Source: Semisulcospira habei
Lineage: Eukaryota > Mollusca > Gastropoda > Semisulcospiridae
Reading direction: 5' to 3'
Length of the DNA stretch: 64,000 bases
Assembly: GCA_036245525.1 (NCBI GenBank)
Contig: BTPG01000004.1
Coordinates: forward strand, 157,860,559 to 157,924,558
The notes below the pieces were generated by a model. The model ran no database searches and was not told where the DNA came from. It saw only the letters and a program-made list of their open reading frames with translations. Position 1 is the stretch's first letter. Every line of letters starts with the position of its first letter. The position numbers and the translations under genes were made by a program. Shown one piece after another: positions 23,663-32,344 of this stretch.

Positions 23663-24584
23663 TTCTTCTCTGACAAATGCCCTCTGGGGTGCAGGGTCAT
23701 ACAGATAATATATTGTTGCGTCTGGACCGGGGACTATTTTTTTTTATATTGTGTACAGACGTTGACCAGATAGGGTCTGTTGCCCTGCGTCTGTCGTCGT
23801 TCTCAGCCTCCCCTGGTTGATTTAAATATCTCACCTGTTTGGTAAATAAACTTGTGTCGGGTGCCTGTGCTGACATTGTTTTTGACTCTGTAATTGTTTT
23901 CAATTTAATAGCATCAGCAGGCTTAGGGTGTCCTTCATTGTTCATTGCTTTTATCACATGTGGTAATCGCTTAACCCACTCCGTGTTACGGGTGTCATGC
24001 ATGAGTTCCTTAGAATACTGGTAACTGAAAAGTCTCTCTGACAACTGTTTGTTAAAGTTCTCTACAATTGCCTGTGATCTGTGCACACCTGGAATGCCTC
24101 GTCTGACCAGTACACCATGCTTAGCAAATAACTGATTAACTGCGCCCTTAAATTCAGATCCATCATCAACTTGTACAAGTCTGGGGTATCTTAAAGGGCC
24201 ACGACCATATATTTTTGTTAATGCTGTAGCAACAGTGGTAGCAGTTTTGTCAGATATGGGTTCAGCGTCTTTGTACCTTGAAGCAATGTCTACAACAGTT
24301 AATGCATACTTGTATCGTTTCTTTCTTATTGTGTCATGTGGTAAGAACAGGAGGTCCATTTGGGGTGTGTCATTTGGGGTAGTGTTCTCAAAATGAAGTC
24401 TAGATATCTTTCTTGGAGCAGGGAGATATATCTGCCAAATTGCCTGTCTCTGTAACCATTGCTTGACTTGATTGAGTGTTATATCTCCGCCCACAGCGGC
24501 ATGTAATTTCTGAATAGCGGTTGCTCCTTTATAATACCCTGATGGTGAGTAATATATTTTCGATAGTTTATTTTCGGCTGCCAT
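23618..24584 (-). pseudogene. Polinton DD35E integrase, C-terminal frameshift
   Basis: The frame from ATG 24584 encodes 295 residues to a stop at 23697. Catalytic residues are D77 (PQMDLLF), D140 (VDDGSEF) and E175 (IVENFN), exactly 35 residues after D140, as in retroviral-type integrases. A helical N-terminal region precedes the core. The C-terminal ATDPIWSTSVHNIKK is the start of the conserved Polinton tail, but after a nine-base A run (23737-23745, T on the plus strand) this frame ends in an unlikely Arg/Asn-rich stretch. The next frame carries the expected tail (YYLYD and FVREEL words) to a stop at 23618. A single-base slip in the homopolymer explains it: decay, assembly error or frameshifting. 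Restored, it would overlap the convergent PolB end by 45 bp. An upstream in-frame ATG at 24620 overlaps the neighbouring gene and is less likely. Confidence 0.9.
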
Positions 24585-25002
24585 TTTTTCTAGCAATGAA
24601 AACTCCTGTAAAATAAACAAATGTCATTCCCACTAGAACAAAGATTATCTCCCCGTTTCTTTGTTGTGTGCTTGGTTTGTAATAGTCACTTAGTTTTGGT
24701 TTTGGGATAGACATGTCTTCACCCGTGACAAGAAAATATTCCCTGATTGCTTCGTCTGTATTTGAAAATGTATGTTGTGCGTGACCTTCTAGCCTGAGTT
24801 TTTCATTGATGAAATCAAGTTTCTCAATTCTATTCTTTTCATATTCCTGCTGGGCTTGAGCAAGTTTTTCTGATGCCTCATTGTGACGTTTCATTTCTTC
24901 TGCAGATTCTTCTCTACCAATTTTTGAAAAAAGATAGTTTGAGCCACTGAAAGCCAATGCGTTAACAACTGCCCCACCAATCATAATAGCTATCGTCGCC
25001 AT
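24568..25002 (-). CDS. Conserved small Polinton membrane/coiled-coil protein, 144 aa
   Basis: Has a hydrophobic N-terminal segment (about residues 2-26, MATIAIMIGGAVVNALAFSG), a charged helical middle with coiled-coil character (about 30-75, EEMKRHNEASEKLAQAQQEY), and a C-terminal membrane segment (about 118-137, IIFVLVGMTFVYFTGVFIA). Proteins of this build recur beside integrase genes in invertebrate Polintons as I remember them; the function is not known. The 3' end overlaps the integrase start by 17 bp. Start context is AATAAAAATAATATG. Could be a virion membrane or internal protein. Confidence 0.7.
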   Translation of the reverse strand: MATIAIMIGGAVVNALAFSGSNYLFSKIGREESAEEMKRHNEASEKLAQAQQEYEKNRIEKLDFINEKLRLEGHAQHTFSNTDEAIREYFLVTGEDMSIPKPKLSDYYKPSTQQRNGEIIFVLVGMTFVYFTGVFIARKNGSRK

Positions 25003-25013
25003 ATTATTTTTAT

Positions 25014-25244
25014 TTACATAGAAACATTTTCGGGAATAATTCCCTGCTTAACAAGAAAGTCTTTCGTAGCAATTGACGCTGTGACAACTACAATTAGCTT
25101 AGCACTGTCTTCGAAATCTAATCTACTCAGGTCTGCTGATTTCATTTTGAGTAGACTTTTCCCCAGCATAGAATAAGCTACTGCTAATCCACTGATTACG
25201 GCAGAGTGATACACAAGGTTCATCATGTTCTTTGAGTCATTCAT
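25014..25244 (-). CDS. Small Polinton protein with hydrophobic segments, 76 aa
   Basis: Starts MNDSKNMMNLVYHSAVISGL and has two hydrophobic stretches (about 10-28 and 50-62), ending IIPENVSM. The segment DLSRLDFEDSAKL is a pattern I associate with a short protein conserved next to the 144-aa one in animal Polintons. It lies 11 bp upstream of that gene on the same strand, so they are probably co-expressed. The function is unknown; a small membrane protein is the best description. Confidence 0.65.
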   Translation of the reverse strand: MNDSKNMMNLVYHSAVISGLAVAYSMLGKSLLKMKSADLSRLDFEDSAKLIVVVTASIATKDFLVKQGIIPENVSM

Positions 25245-25280
25245 TTTCTAAGGCAAGAAAAATTAAAATAATATTTTTAT

Positions 25281-25745
25281 TTACTGCATATAAAATGGGT
25301 CAACGGCTTTGGATGTTACTGGTAATGTGGCGACTTCTGGTTTTGTTTTTGGAGTGTCTGATTTTTTGGTCACTGTACGTGTTTGTGGTTTGTATTTTTT
25401 GTATAATTGATAACCTACGTAACCAAATCCGACAACAAATCCGACAATTATATATTTTGTTGATTGAGGTTCGGGGTCGGGGTCAGGGCGGGGGTCAGGC
25501 TTAGTTGTTTGTCTCTCACTTTGATGAGGGTGTGATGGTCCTGTCGGTCCTGACGGTAGTGACGCCTGGTCAGTCACATAAGTCTTTTCTGTTTGTGCTT
25601 GAAGCTGTAATTTTTTTTGCCTATTATATTCAGCTAATCTTTTTCCAGCCTCAACGCGGCCTGGACTTTTAGCCTTAGTCACAGTTTGAACCTGTGTCAA
25701 AACTGGACTGGGGTTCGGTTGTGGAGTCGTCTGGGCTTCGTCCAT
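25281..25745 (-). CDS. Polinton basic/proline-rich single-pass protein, 154 aa
   Basis: The N-terminal half carries the basic motif SPGRVEAGKRLAEYNRQKK (about 28-46), then a Pro/Asp-rich linker (PDPRPDPDPEP). One membrane segment (about 97-113, YIIVGFVVGFGYVGYQL) is followed by a basic tail. The basic motif before a C-terminal membrane helix is conserved in many Polinton proteins; its role is not established, and DNA-core or membrane association is speculative. The start overlaps the 3' end of the next upstream gene by 71 bp in another frame. The ATG follows an AAGAAA leader. Confidence 0.7.
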   Translation of the reverse strand: MDEAQTTPQPNPSPVLTQVQTVTKAKSPGRVEAGKRLAEYNRQKKLQLQAQTEKTYVTDQASLPSGPTGPSHPHQSERQTTKPDPRPDPDPEPQSTKYIIVGFVVGFGYVGYQLYKKYKPQTRTVTKKSDTPKTKPEVATLPVTSKAVDPFYMQ

Positions 25746-26202
25746 TTTCTTCTGCAGTAAAATTTATTTTCGAAAAATCAATATGACTCCCAGTAACAAG
25801 AAGGGTTACGACAGGAGCAAGGTAATTTCCAAACTTGTAAAACATGACACATGCTAATTTGCCAATTGAACTTGAAACAATAGGATTGCTTTCAAGGTCG
25901 TGTGAAAGACTGTCACTATCCACAGGTAGAAAGTGACTCACTGCTTTTGTGTATAGACATACTAGAGATCGACTCAAATCACGAGTCATTAGTGAAGCGA
26001 TGTGGTTTTCATATTTTGAATGAAGCTTGATTAGTTCGTCAGCCGTAAGAGATTCAATATCATCTGTCATGTATTGTTTCCCGAGATAAGTCTTTGATTT
26101 GCCTGAGACAATCACAGACAAAAGACGCTGTTTTTTCGAGTCTAAGTCTTTGTTCTCAACAGCATTGATATCATTCAATAGAAGGATTTCATCAGGGTTC
26201 AT
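25675..26202 (-). CDS. Polinton small protein, 175 aa, unknown function
   Basis: Mostly helical and polar, starting MNPDEILLLNDINAVENKDL. It has a short conserved-looking stretch SGKSKTYLGKQYMTDDIESL, one moderately hydrophobic region (about 115-140) and an acidic/Ser-rich C terminus. The family is not recognised with certainty. Position between the ATPase and the 154-aa protein, on the same strand, suggests a virion or packaging role. The start context is ATATAAATG. Its last 71 bp overlap the next gene. Confidence 0.65.
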   Translation of the reverse strand: MNPDEILLLNDINAVENKDLDSKKQRLLSVIVSGKSKTYLGKQYMTDDIESLTADELIKLHSKYENHIASLMTRDLSRSLVCLYTKAVSHFLPVDSDSLSHDLESNPIVSSSIGKLACVMFYKFGNYLAPVVTLLVTGSHIDFSKINFTAEENGRSPDDSTTEPQSSFDTGSNCD

Positions 26203-26230
26203 TTATATTGTTATTTTAAAAAAACAAAAA

Positions 26231-26842
26231 TTAATTTACTAACCCATACCATGTGGGCTGATCTGTCTTTAAAATGAGCTTTAGATGCTTAGTTGATTTC
26301 AGTTTATTTTTTACATCATCACGTTCATGCTTATTTGGGATGACATCATTCTCTCTGAGACAGTCTTCAAAGCTGTCACGGTCTTTACAGTAAAACAAAC
26401 AGATAAACTTTAACTGTTCTCGAAAATCTTTCAGTACAGCATTATATTTCTGAGTGAGAATCCATACACTGACATTTGCGTGTCTGCCACTGAAAGCAAG
26501 TTCTGCTAGAGTGTTTCTCTTCTTGACAATGTCTTTCTCTGCTGAGCAGTCATCAACAATAAACAATGTTGGCTGTCCTTCAAATTGCTTGTAAAAATAT
26601 TGTAGGTAGTCATTCAGTTTTTTCTCAGGGTCGACTAAATATATGTTGTTGTCAGTCCAAATAAATAAACGGTTGTGATAAGCTTTGTTGTGTTTGATCG
26701 TAGGACAAAATATTACAATGTTTACAAAGTGGTGTATGTATCTTGTTTGTAATAGGTTAAGTACAAATTCAGTTTTCCCACACCCTGTGGCACCACAAAA
26801 CAAACCACAGTGTGGGTCAAGGGTCATTAAGCTCCGGTTCAT
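26231..26842 (-). CDS. Virion-packaging ATPase (FtsK/HerA-type, A32-like)
   Basis: 203 residues from the ATG at 26842. Walker A is GATGCGKT (residues 17-24), Walker B is TLFIVDD (about 92-98), and the downstream SGRHANVSVWILTQK resembles the sensor motif of A32-like genome-packaging ATPases of Polintons, adenovirus-like and giant viruses. The role is to drive DNA into the capsid (family knowledge). An upstream in-frame ATG at 26878 adds 12 residues but overlaps the capsid gene's 3' end; the internal ATG has the ATTAAAATG context seen elsewhere in the element and starts 20 bp after the capsid stop. Intact. Confidence 0.9.
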   Translation of the reverse strand: MNRSLMTLDPHCGLFCGATGCGKTEFVLNLLQTRYIHHFVNIVIFCPTIKHNKAYHNRLFIWTDNNIYLVDPEKKLNDYLQYFYKQFEGQPTLFIVDDCSAEKDIVKKRNTLAELAFSGRHANVSVWILTQKYNAVLKDFREQLKFICLFYCKDRDSFEDCLRENDVIPNKHERDDVKNKLKSTKHLKLILKTDQPTWYGLVN

Positions 26843-26861
26843 TTTAATACACAATATAATT

Positions 26862-28148
26862 TTAATATATGTGTCCACTTAGTCTACTGTCTTGTATATT
26901 GAGTTGTGCATCATATATCAGGTACAAATATATGTTTATGGCTGCAGCAGTTTCAACCTTCTTTTGTATCTGAATTGTTATTCCATCACTACCATTCTCG
27001 ACAGTTTGTCCTGACCCATGAAGATAATCATCATCTGTACTGCGAAGATCTAGCCAAAGAGCATACTTGTTTGTAAGGTATTGTCCGATCCTAACGTCAT
27101 ACAGATGTAGATCTTTGCACGCAATGTTTGCTGGTTTATCTCTAATCCTTCCACCCGCAAAATACTTTGTGATCTCATCGTAGTGTTGATAAGGTAACAA
27201 ACCTGAAGCATACACTTGATTAGGACGGCCTTCAATTGTGCAGGACAAATGTGTAATCTTAGGATTGTAGAATTTTTCTGAATCCCGTTTATATGGATCT
27301 GCTGGTTCAACAAACAACATAAGAATACCTTTCAGTGACCTAGCAGGCGTGTTTAAGTTTATGTTCCACATTGGGTCGCTTTTGTCTTTGGGTATTAAAC
27401 TATGTCTAATCACCCTGTCATAATAAATTGGAAGTCTTGACTGATACTGATTTTGTATGAGTCTGGCTAGTTCAGTGTGTGTGACAATTTCATATTCTAA
27501 GGAAATGTTAGAGATCTTGTATGTTGCACTAAGATCAGATGATTTAATAACTTTGGAGTAGTCATTGAAGGTTAGTTCAAAACTCAGACGGTCATTCAGT
27601 GCCCCTTGGTAATAAGGCAGATGAGCTGTGAGGATTTCAAACTCGAGTGGAATGTAAAATCTAGTTCCATATGTTTCAGCTATAATAACTTCCTTTGGTA
27701 CCCCAGTAGTTGTTTTGTCTCCAGCATTGATTCGAAGTTTACCAACATTATCTGGCTGTATGCCTTGGTAAATACGATCTTCTCGTTCTTCTCTTGTGAG
27801 CCAAAGGTCTTTGTAACAGTAGAACACATCTGAGTCGTCAAGACTAAACACTTCCTGTCCTTCAAGTTTTACTTTAATAGTTCTAACAATTGCTCTGCCA
27901 AGATTGTTAACTAGTGTTCTGTTCACGTCTGCATCTGATGATAGTTCAATATTAAATGCTAGGCGTGCAGTGCCAGGAACAATAACGTCACTGGGACCTA
28001 GGTTTGGAAACTTGACTGTAAGTGTTTGGTTCTGGTCTATGGTACTTGGATTGTTTGTGATGACGATTGATTGTCTTATGCCCTTAACACCCAGAGGCTC
28101 ACGTAGTTTTCTGTATGGGTCTAACTTTGATCCGTAAGACTGTGTCAT
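26862..28148 (-). CDS. Probable Polinton major capsid protein (double jelly-roll)
   Basis: 428 residues from the ATG at 28148, which stands in the repeated AATAAAAATG context (an ATG at 28163 is less likely). The protein is beta-rich with no membrane segment. Stretches such as VIVPGTARLAFNIEL, LDDSDVFYCYKDLW, YYQGALNDRLSFELTFNDYS and ending YLIYDAQLNIQD match, from memory, the highly conserved animal Polinton capsid candidate. Length and location directly upstream of the ATPase fit the major capsid of adintoviruses. The double jelly-roll fold is inferred from family knowledge, not seen directly. It is intact, and shares a 40-bp divergent intergenic region with the 28189 gene. Confidence 0.75.
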   Translation of the reverse strand: MTQSYGSKLDPYRKLREPLGVKGIRQSIVITNNPSTIDQNQTLTVKFPNLGPSDVIVPGTARLAFNIELSSDADVNRTLVNNLGRAIVRTIKVKLEGQEVFSLDDSDVFYCYKDLWLTREEREDRIYQGIQPDNVGKLRINAGDKTTTGVPKEVIIAETYGTRFYIPLEFEILTAHLPYYQGALNDRLSFELTFNDYSKVIKSSDLSATYKISNISLEYEIVTHTELARLIQNQYQSRLPIYYDRVIRHSLIPKDKSDPMWNINLNTPARSLKGILMLFVEPADPYKRDSEKFYNPKITHLSCTIEGRPNQVYASGLLPYQHYDEITKYFAGGRIRDKPANIACKDLHLYDVRIGQYLTNKYALWLDLRSTDDDYLHGSGQTVENGSDGITIQIQKKVETAAAINIYLYLIYDAQLNIQDSRLSGHIY

Positions 28149-28188
28149 TTTTATTATGCACAATAAAAAATAATAAATTAATAAAACA

Positions 28189-29436
28189 ATGGCAGCAGGA
28201 GGATTTAATCATGAAGATTTTGAAATGGATGACACGTATGATTTTGGTAATACAACAGATATGACAGATATGGCAGATATGACTGGTACAAGAAATATTT
28301 ACAGTTTACGTCATGAACTTTTAGAAACCAAAGTGAACTCGTTTTATGATCATGTTGGTGGCCGCCCAGACAACGTAGACCCTAACCAGTTTGAACTTGA
28401 TGGCAAGGGTCATTTATATTTAAATACTGTTGACAAAGGAAAAGTACTATTGACAAACAAAAAAGACCCTAGTAGGTTTAGGGCTTTAAGTACAATAAAA
28501 AATGAAGGTGGTGTTGGTGCCTTACGCCAACTTGGAATTGGAGGGTCTCCTGTCACGCCAAGACTGGCTAGTGTTCTTCATGACACGCAAACAAAGTTGC
28601 CAACAGGGCAACAAATTGAAATGGCACCAGTAACAAGCCTACCAGAAATAGCAAACACAGTGATACAAGAAACCTCATTTACTGAAGGGCAATTAAATGA
28701 CGCTATGAAAACAATAGACGACCCACCTTTGTCAATGAGGGAGATTATGGGATTGGATAAATCACTGCAGACAATAAGAGGTGAGATGGTTAATAATCTT
28801 GCCAAAATAGGTGAGCTTGATAAACACATAGAACGTGAAAAAGAGAAACTGGCTACAGCAGACAATGGGAATCTTGACACAGAAATGAAAGAAAGAATCC
28901 AACACAGATTAAATGATTTGCAGATAGAAAGATCATGACGGTTAGAAACAATTAGTATTGGAAGACAAAAACTGAAATCACAGGTCAACAGAATTAGAGA
29001 AACTATTCAGAAAATACTTCACGAAGACACTACTCTGGCTGAGAGACTAAAAACACTTTTCAGAGAACAGGGTATCACAATTGCTAGTTTAATTACAGCT
29101 CTTGGGTTTATTATTAGTACTGTGTTAGCTGTTTCCGGCAGTGGTGGGGGTGCACCCTCGGCACCGGCACCACCAACCCCGGGCCCCCCGACTCCAACAG
29201 ACCCAAAAGATTTACAGACGTGGGTAAAGAAACAGTTGTCTCACATATCAGACTTGCTTAAAAAATTGGCTCTGAAAGCAATGGATGCTTTGCCTGGCAT
29301 AATTGGCACAGTTGTCAGTTGGCTGATTACTACTACAGCAAAGGTAGTTGGGTTTATGGCAGAGCATGTGTGGGTCTTTCTGGTTACAGTAGGAGGGTTG
29401 ATGGTGGGTTATTTAATAAAACAGATAAAGAAGTAA
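28189..29436 (+). pseudogene. Polinton gene of 416 codons interrupted by one in-frame TGA
   Basis: The ATG at 28189 (AATAAAACAATG) opens 249 residues to a TGA at 28936-28938. The same frame then stays open to 29436 and includes ETIQKILHEDTTLAERLKTL, REQGITIASLITALG, a Pro-rich linker and KAMDALPGIIGTVVSWL. Those downstream words belong with the upstream coiled-coil part in other Polintons as I recall them, so the TGA is most likely a point mutation (CGA to TGA would suffice) or, less likely, read through. The N-terminal half is acidic, the middle is a coiled coil (about 195-290), and two or three hydrophobic helices lie near 300, 375 and 395-410. Function unknown; a virion membrane-linked structural protein is a guess. 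Its end overlaps the convergent gene by 24 bp. Confidence 0.75.
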
Positions 29437-30681
29437 AACCCCTAATCCTGTTAGACCTATTACCAATGCAGTTCTTTCTGACTCATGTGTATCAGGGGTT
29501 GGTGTAGGGGTTACCGCTTGTATGAGTGCCGGTGTTGGGGCCAGGGCCGGGGCCGGGGTCGGGGCTGGGGCCGGGGGTGTTACCATCTGTAATGATTTTA
29601 ACGGCTGTACGTGTGTGGTTGTGGCCCCCAAGTTTACAGATTGATTGAGTCCTAATTTTTGACCAACACCTGCAACAATGATTTCATTATTATAATTTGT
29701 TATTGTACCCATTTGAAGTTGAAGATCAGATGGTAACATGTATAACCCGAAGCCTACTACAAAGTCAACTTTTGATCTGGCATATCTGAGTACGTCTTGA
29801 TAGCGTTGTATGCTTGATGGGAGATCGACTGTTGAATTAATTGAATCTTCAAGATTTGCAAGAAATTGTTTTTGTGCTTCGAACTTTCCACTTCCATTCA
29901 AAATATTTGATTTTGTTAGTGATTGTGCACCTAGTATACACCAGACATATGTTCTGATTGACTTATTGACGCGCTCGACTCCTGCTTGAGTAAACCCGTC
30001 ACTTTTGTCTAAAATAAATGTGGTCCAGGCGTTAGACTGTTTCTGCTCTATTGATCCTAACCAGACTTCAGATTTAGATGAGAATGAAGTGTAACCAGGG
30101 TAATAATCTTGAGGGTATTGTCTGTGACTCATAGCATAATACAGTGTACCCATACCATTGTGATCATCAAGTTTTTGTGTGAAGTCATACTTAGGACTGA
30201 TGTTAATATCATTACAAATCCGTTCAAATGCTTTTATATCCATGGGGTTGTTAAACCTGTTGAAACTGGATTCAGTGGGCAGTGGTGTATGCAGTTCTGA
30301 CAGTATACGTCTAAGCTGGTAATAAGTGTGGAAACGGTAGACAGATCTAATAAGTTTGTTTGAGTGATTCAAATGGTCTGTAAATGAAACACCACAGCCT
30401 GTAGTAGAACACAGTATAGCAAAATTGAGTTGGTTTTGAAACATCTGTAGTGGACTTGAAGACCACTTTCTTGCAGTAGAGTCGTCTGTTATTGGAGGGT
30501 TTAGATATTGATCAAACGGATTCGGTACTTTGACTTGAAATAGATCTTGTTCAGACACAGCTATGTCGAGTTGATTTAGTTGAATTATTTTCTGTTCATA
30601 AGTAGGTGCAACATTATATTTGGCATCCACATTAAATTGAAATGCGTTTGTTGTGGTAATGGTTGGTGATTTAAATTCCAT
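29413..30681 (-). CDS. Conserved Polinton protein, 422 aa, C-terminal anchor
   Basis: Open throughout. The N-terminal ~330 residues look globular, with NPFDQYLNPPITDDSTARKW, MFQNQLNFAILCSTTGCGVS, FILDKSDGFTQAGVERVNKS and SKVDFVVGFGLYMLPSDLQL. These are words I associate with a large uncharacterised protein found in many invertebrate Polintons. They are followed by a Pro/Ala/Thr-rich spacer (about 365-398, PTPAPALAP type) and a final hydrophobic helix (about 405-422, TALVIGLTGLGVLLLYLFY), giving a tail-anchored layout. A role as a virion surface or attachment protein is conceivable from this layout but is inference. Start context is AAAAAGGATG, divergent from the penton-like gene 24 bp away. 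Confidence 0.75.
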   Translation of the reverse strand: MEFKSPTITTTNAFQFNVDAKYNVAPTYEQKIIQLNQLDIAVSEQDLFQVKVPNPFDQYLNPPITDDSTARKWSSSPLQMFQNQLNFAILCSTTGCGVSFTDHLNHSNKLIRSVYRFHTYYQLRRILSELHTPLPTESSFNRFNNPMDIKAFERICNDINISPKYDFTQKLDDHNGMGTLYYAMSHRQYPQDYYPGYTSFSSKSEVWLGSIEQKQSNAWTTFILDKSDGFTQAGVERVNKSIRTYVWCILGAQSLTKSNILNGSGKFEAQKQFLANLEDSINSTVDLPSSIQRYQDVLRYARSKVDFVVGFGLYMLPSDLQLQMGTITNYNNEIIVAGVGQKLGLNQSVNLGATTTHVQPLKSLQMVTPPAPAPTPAPALAPTPALIQAVTPTPTPDTHESERTALVIGLTGLGVLLLYLFY

Positions 30682-30705
30682 CCTTTTTTATATGAGATAA
30701 TAAAA

Positions 30706-31415
30706 ATGTTTATTACCTTAACAAATCTTGACACAAGCAAACCAGTGTGGTTAACTAATGGGATTGATAATCGTGATGGTAGCAAGTCTGTAGCTATCCA
30801 TGAAATGTTCTACACAGTAAAATGGTTTAATATAGAAGATGATATATATAATAAAGTAATTTTTGGTGGTAAGACGGAAGCTTTACCGCCTGGGTATTAT
30901 GACTTTTGTACTATAGCTGAATGGTTTCAAAGTAATTTTAAAATTAAAGCAACTTTAAATCCAGCTAACCTACTTGTTACATTAGAATCTCCGACACAAG
31001 ATTGGTTAAAAATTTCAGATAGATTTGCATATTTACTTGGATTTTATATTGACGAAGATTGGTATAGAACAGATGATTTAGATGAATTTAAGTTTGGTAT
31101 TATAACAATGAAGACCAAAAAACTTAAAATAACTGGGAAACGCCCTGTCAATTTGTCAGTACACACAGTGCTAATGTTTATTTGAAAGAACTAAACACAT
31201 CTGAGAATGTTCACAATGGAAAGCCTTCAACTTTGTTGAGATGCTTACCAACTGGAACAGCTCCGTATTGTGAAAGTGTAGTTGTTAGATTTCCTAATTT
31301 GCAGTTTAAGAAATTAGGTTCCAGTTTCTTTGAGTCACTGAGTATATCTGTAACTAATCAGGATGACAAACCAGTTCTTATGCATGATTTTAGTGTTGTG
31401 TTAGAAGTTAAATAA
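30706..31415 (+). pseudogene. Penton/minor capsid-like gene, frameshifted
   Basis: The ATG at 30706 (ATAATAAAAATG) opens 159 codons ending at 31185. The frame that continues to 31415 picks up near 31170 and holds ELNTSENVHNGKPSTLL and a C-terminal VLMHDFSVVLEV strand. Both resemble the single jelly-roll penton (minor capsid) protein of Polintons and adintoviruses. The first part (PPGYYDFCTIAEWFQ, WLKISDRFAYLLGF) also fits that family. A one-base indel between about 31160 and 31172 separates the two parts. Together they span about 236 codons, near the usual length. The product would sit at capsid vertices. The frameshift may be real decay or an assembly error. Confidence 0.65.
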
Positions 31416-31435
31416 TTTTATTTTTGTTTATAAAA

Positions 31436-32314
31436 ATGAGTGGTCTTGGTCCGAAGCGAACAATCATACCAGTTGCATGTCCAGTAACAGAATTGAAAGA
31501 TTTGGCAGACGTCCAGGATTTTGAGAAGGAAGGGGATGTTGGAGAAATATATGGTTTTGAACTTGATTCAAATGGCATGTACAAGAGGAAAGTAATTGTT
31601 GACATGAAAGACGGTGAAAAACAGATTCCTAAACTTGGTCAGCTGCGTGATGTTACTGTACCTACTCCACCTGTAAATAATGCACCTTACAACTTAATAC
31701 ATGTGGGTAATAAGTGGGTGGTTTCACCTGTGCCTGTTCCACCACCCACAATTGACTGGGACATAAAGTTGGAATTTATTAGTCCTTATGTATACACTGA
31801 TGATGAAGGTGCCTTAGTGTTTAGGAAGGTTGTTAACTCGGGGCCACTGATTGTAAGTCTTGTTCCAAGCTTTGCTTTAGACGACAATAGCAGAGAAAAA
31901 CTGAAAGTTGAAAATTATGAGAGACGGAGATATCTTCTTACACATAGGAAGGGTAGGTCTGATGCGAAGGTCGTGTTTGCACCAATAAACTTTCTGATTG
32001 CAAGAGAAGCAACAATAGTATTTGAAATTATCATGAGATCAGTAACTACTGCTAAAGAGGCTCAAATTGCACAAGGAATTAAACTTACATGGAATGACAC
32101 AGTAACAGAATCATCAAAGGTCTTTATTGCCATTACAAAAAATAATGATGTTATTAATGTTTCGAGCAGTGTTCCAGCTGTCAAGGTGGTGGTAGACAAA
32201 ACAACTTTTGTTCGTCTAACTTACATAAACCTTGAACACATTGATCTTGTTGCATTTTATTATGCCAGCAAATTGTATACTTTTGAAGAGTTGCAAAATG
32301 TAATTGCTGATTAA
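31436..32314 (+). CDS. Polinton protein of unknown function, 292 aa
   Basis: Start taken at ATG 31436, which has the TTATAAAAATG context; an ATG at 31424 would add four residues. The N-terminal part (MSGLGPKRTIIPVACPVTEL, then LADVQDFEKEGDVGEIYGFE) is followed by a Pro-rich linker (PVPVPPPTIDWD, about 100-107) and a C-terminal domain of alternating strands with no membrane segment. Modular build with a Pro-rich hinge is like fibre or decoration proteins, but I cannot name the family. It is open throughout and lies between the penton-like gene and a membrane protein on the same strand. Confidence 0.7.
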   Translation: MSGLGPKRTIIPVACPVTELKDLADVQDFEKEGDVGEIYGFELDSNGMYKRKVIVDMKDGEKQIPKLGQLRDVTVPTPPVNNAPYNLIHVGNKWVVSPVPVPPPTIDWDIKLEFISPYVYTDDEGALVFRKVVNSGPLIVSLVPSFALDDNSREKLKVENYERRRYLLTHRKGRSDAKVVFAPINFLIAREATIVFEIIMRSVTTAKEAQIAQGIKLTWNDTVTESSKVFIAITKNNDVINVSSSVPAVKVVVDKTTFVRLTYINLEHIDLVAFYYASKLYTFEELQNVIAD

Positions 32315-32344
32315 ATAAAAAAAAAATATTTGTGAATAAAAAAA

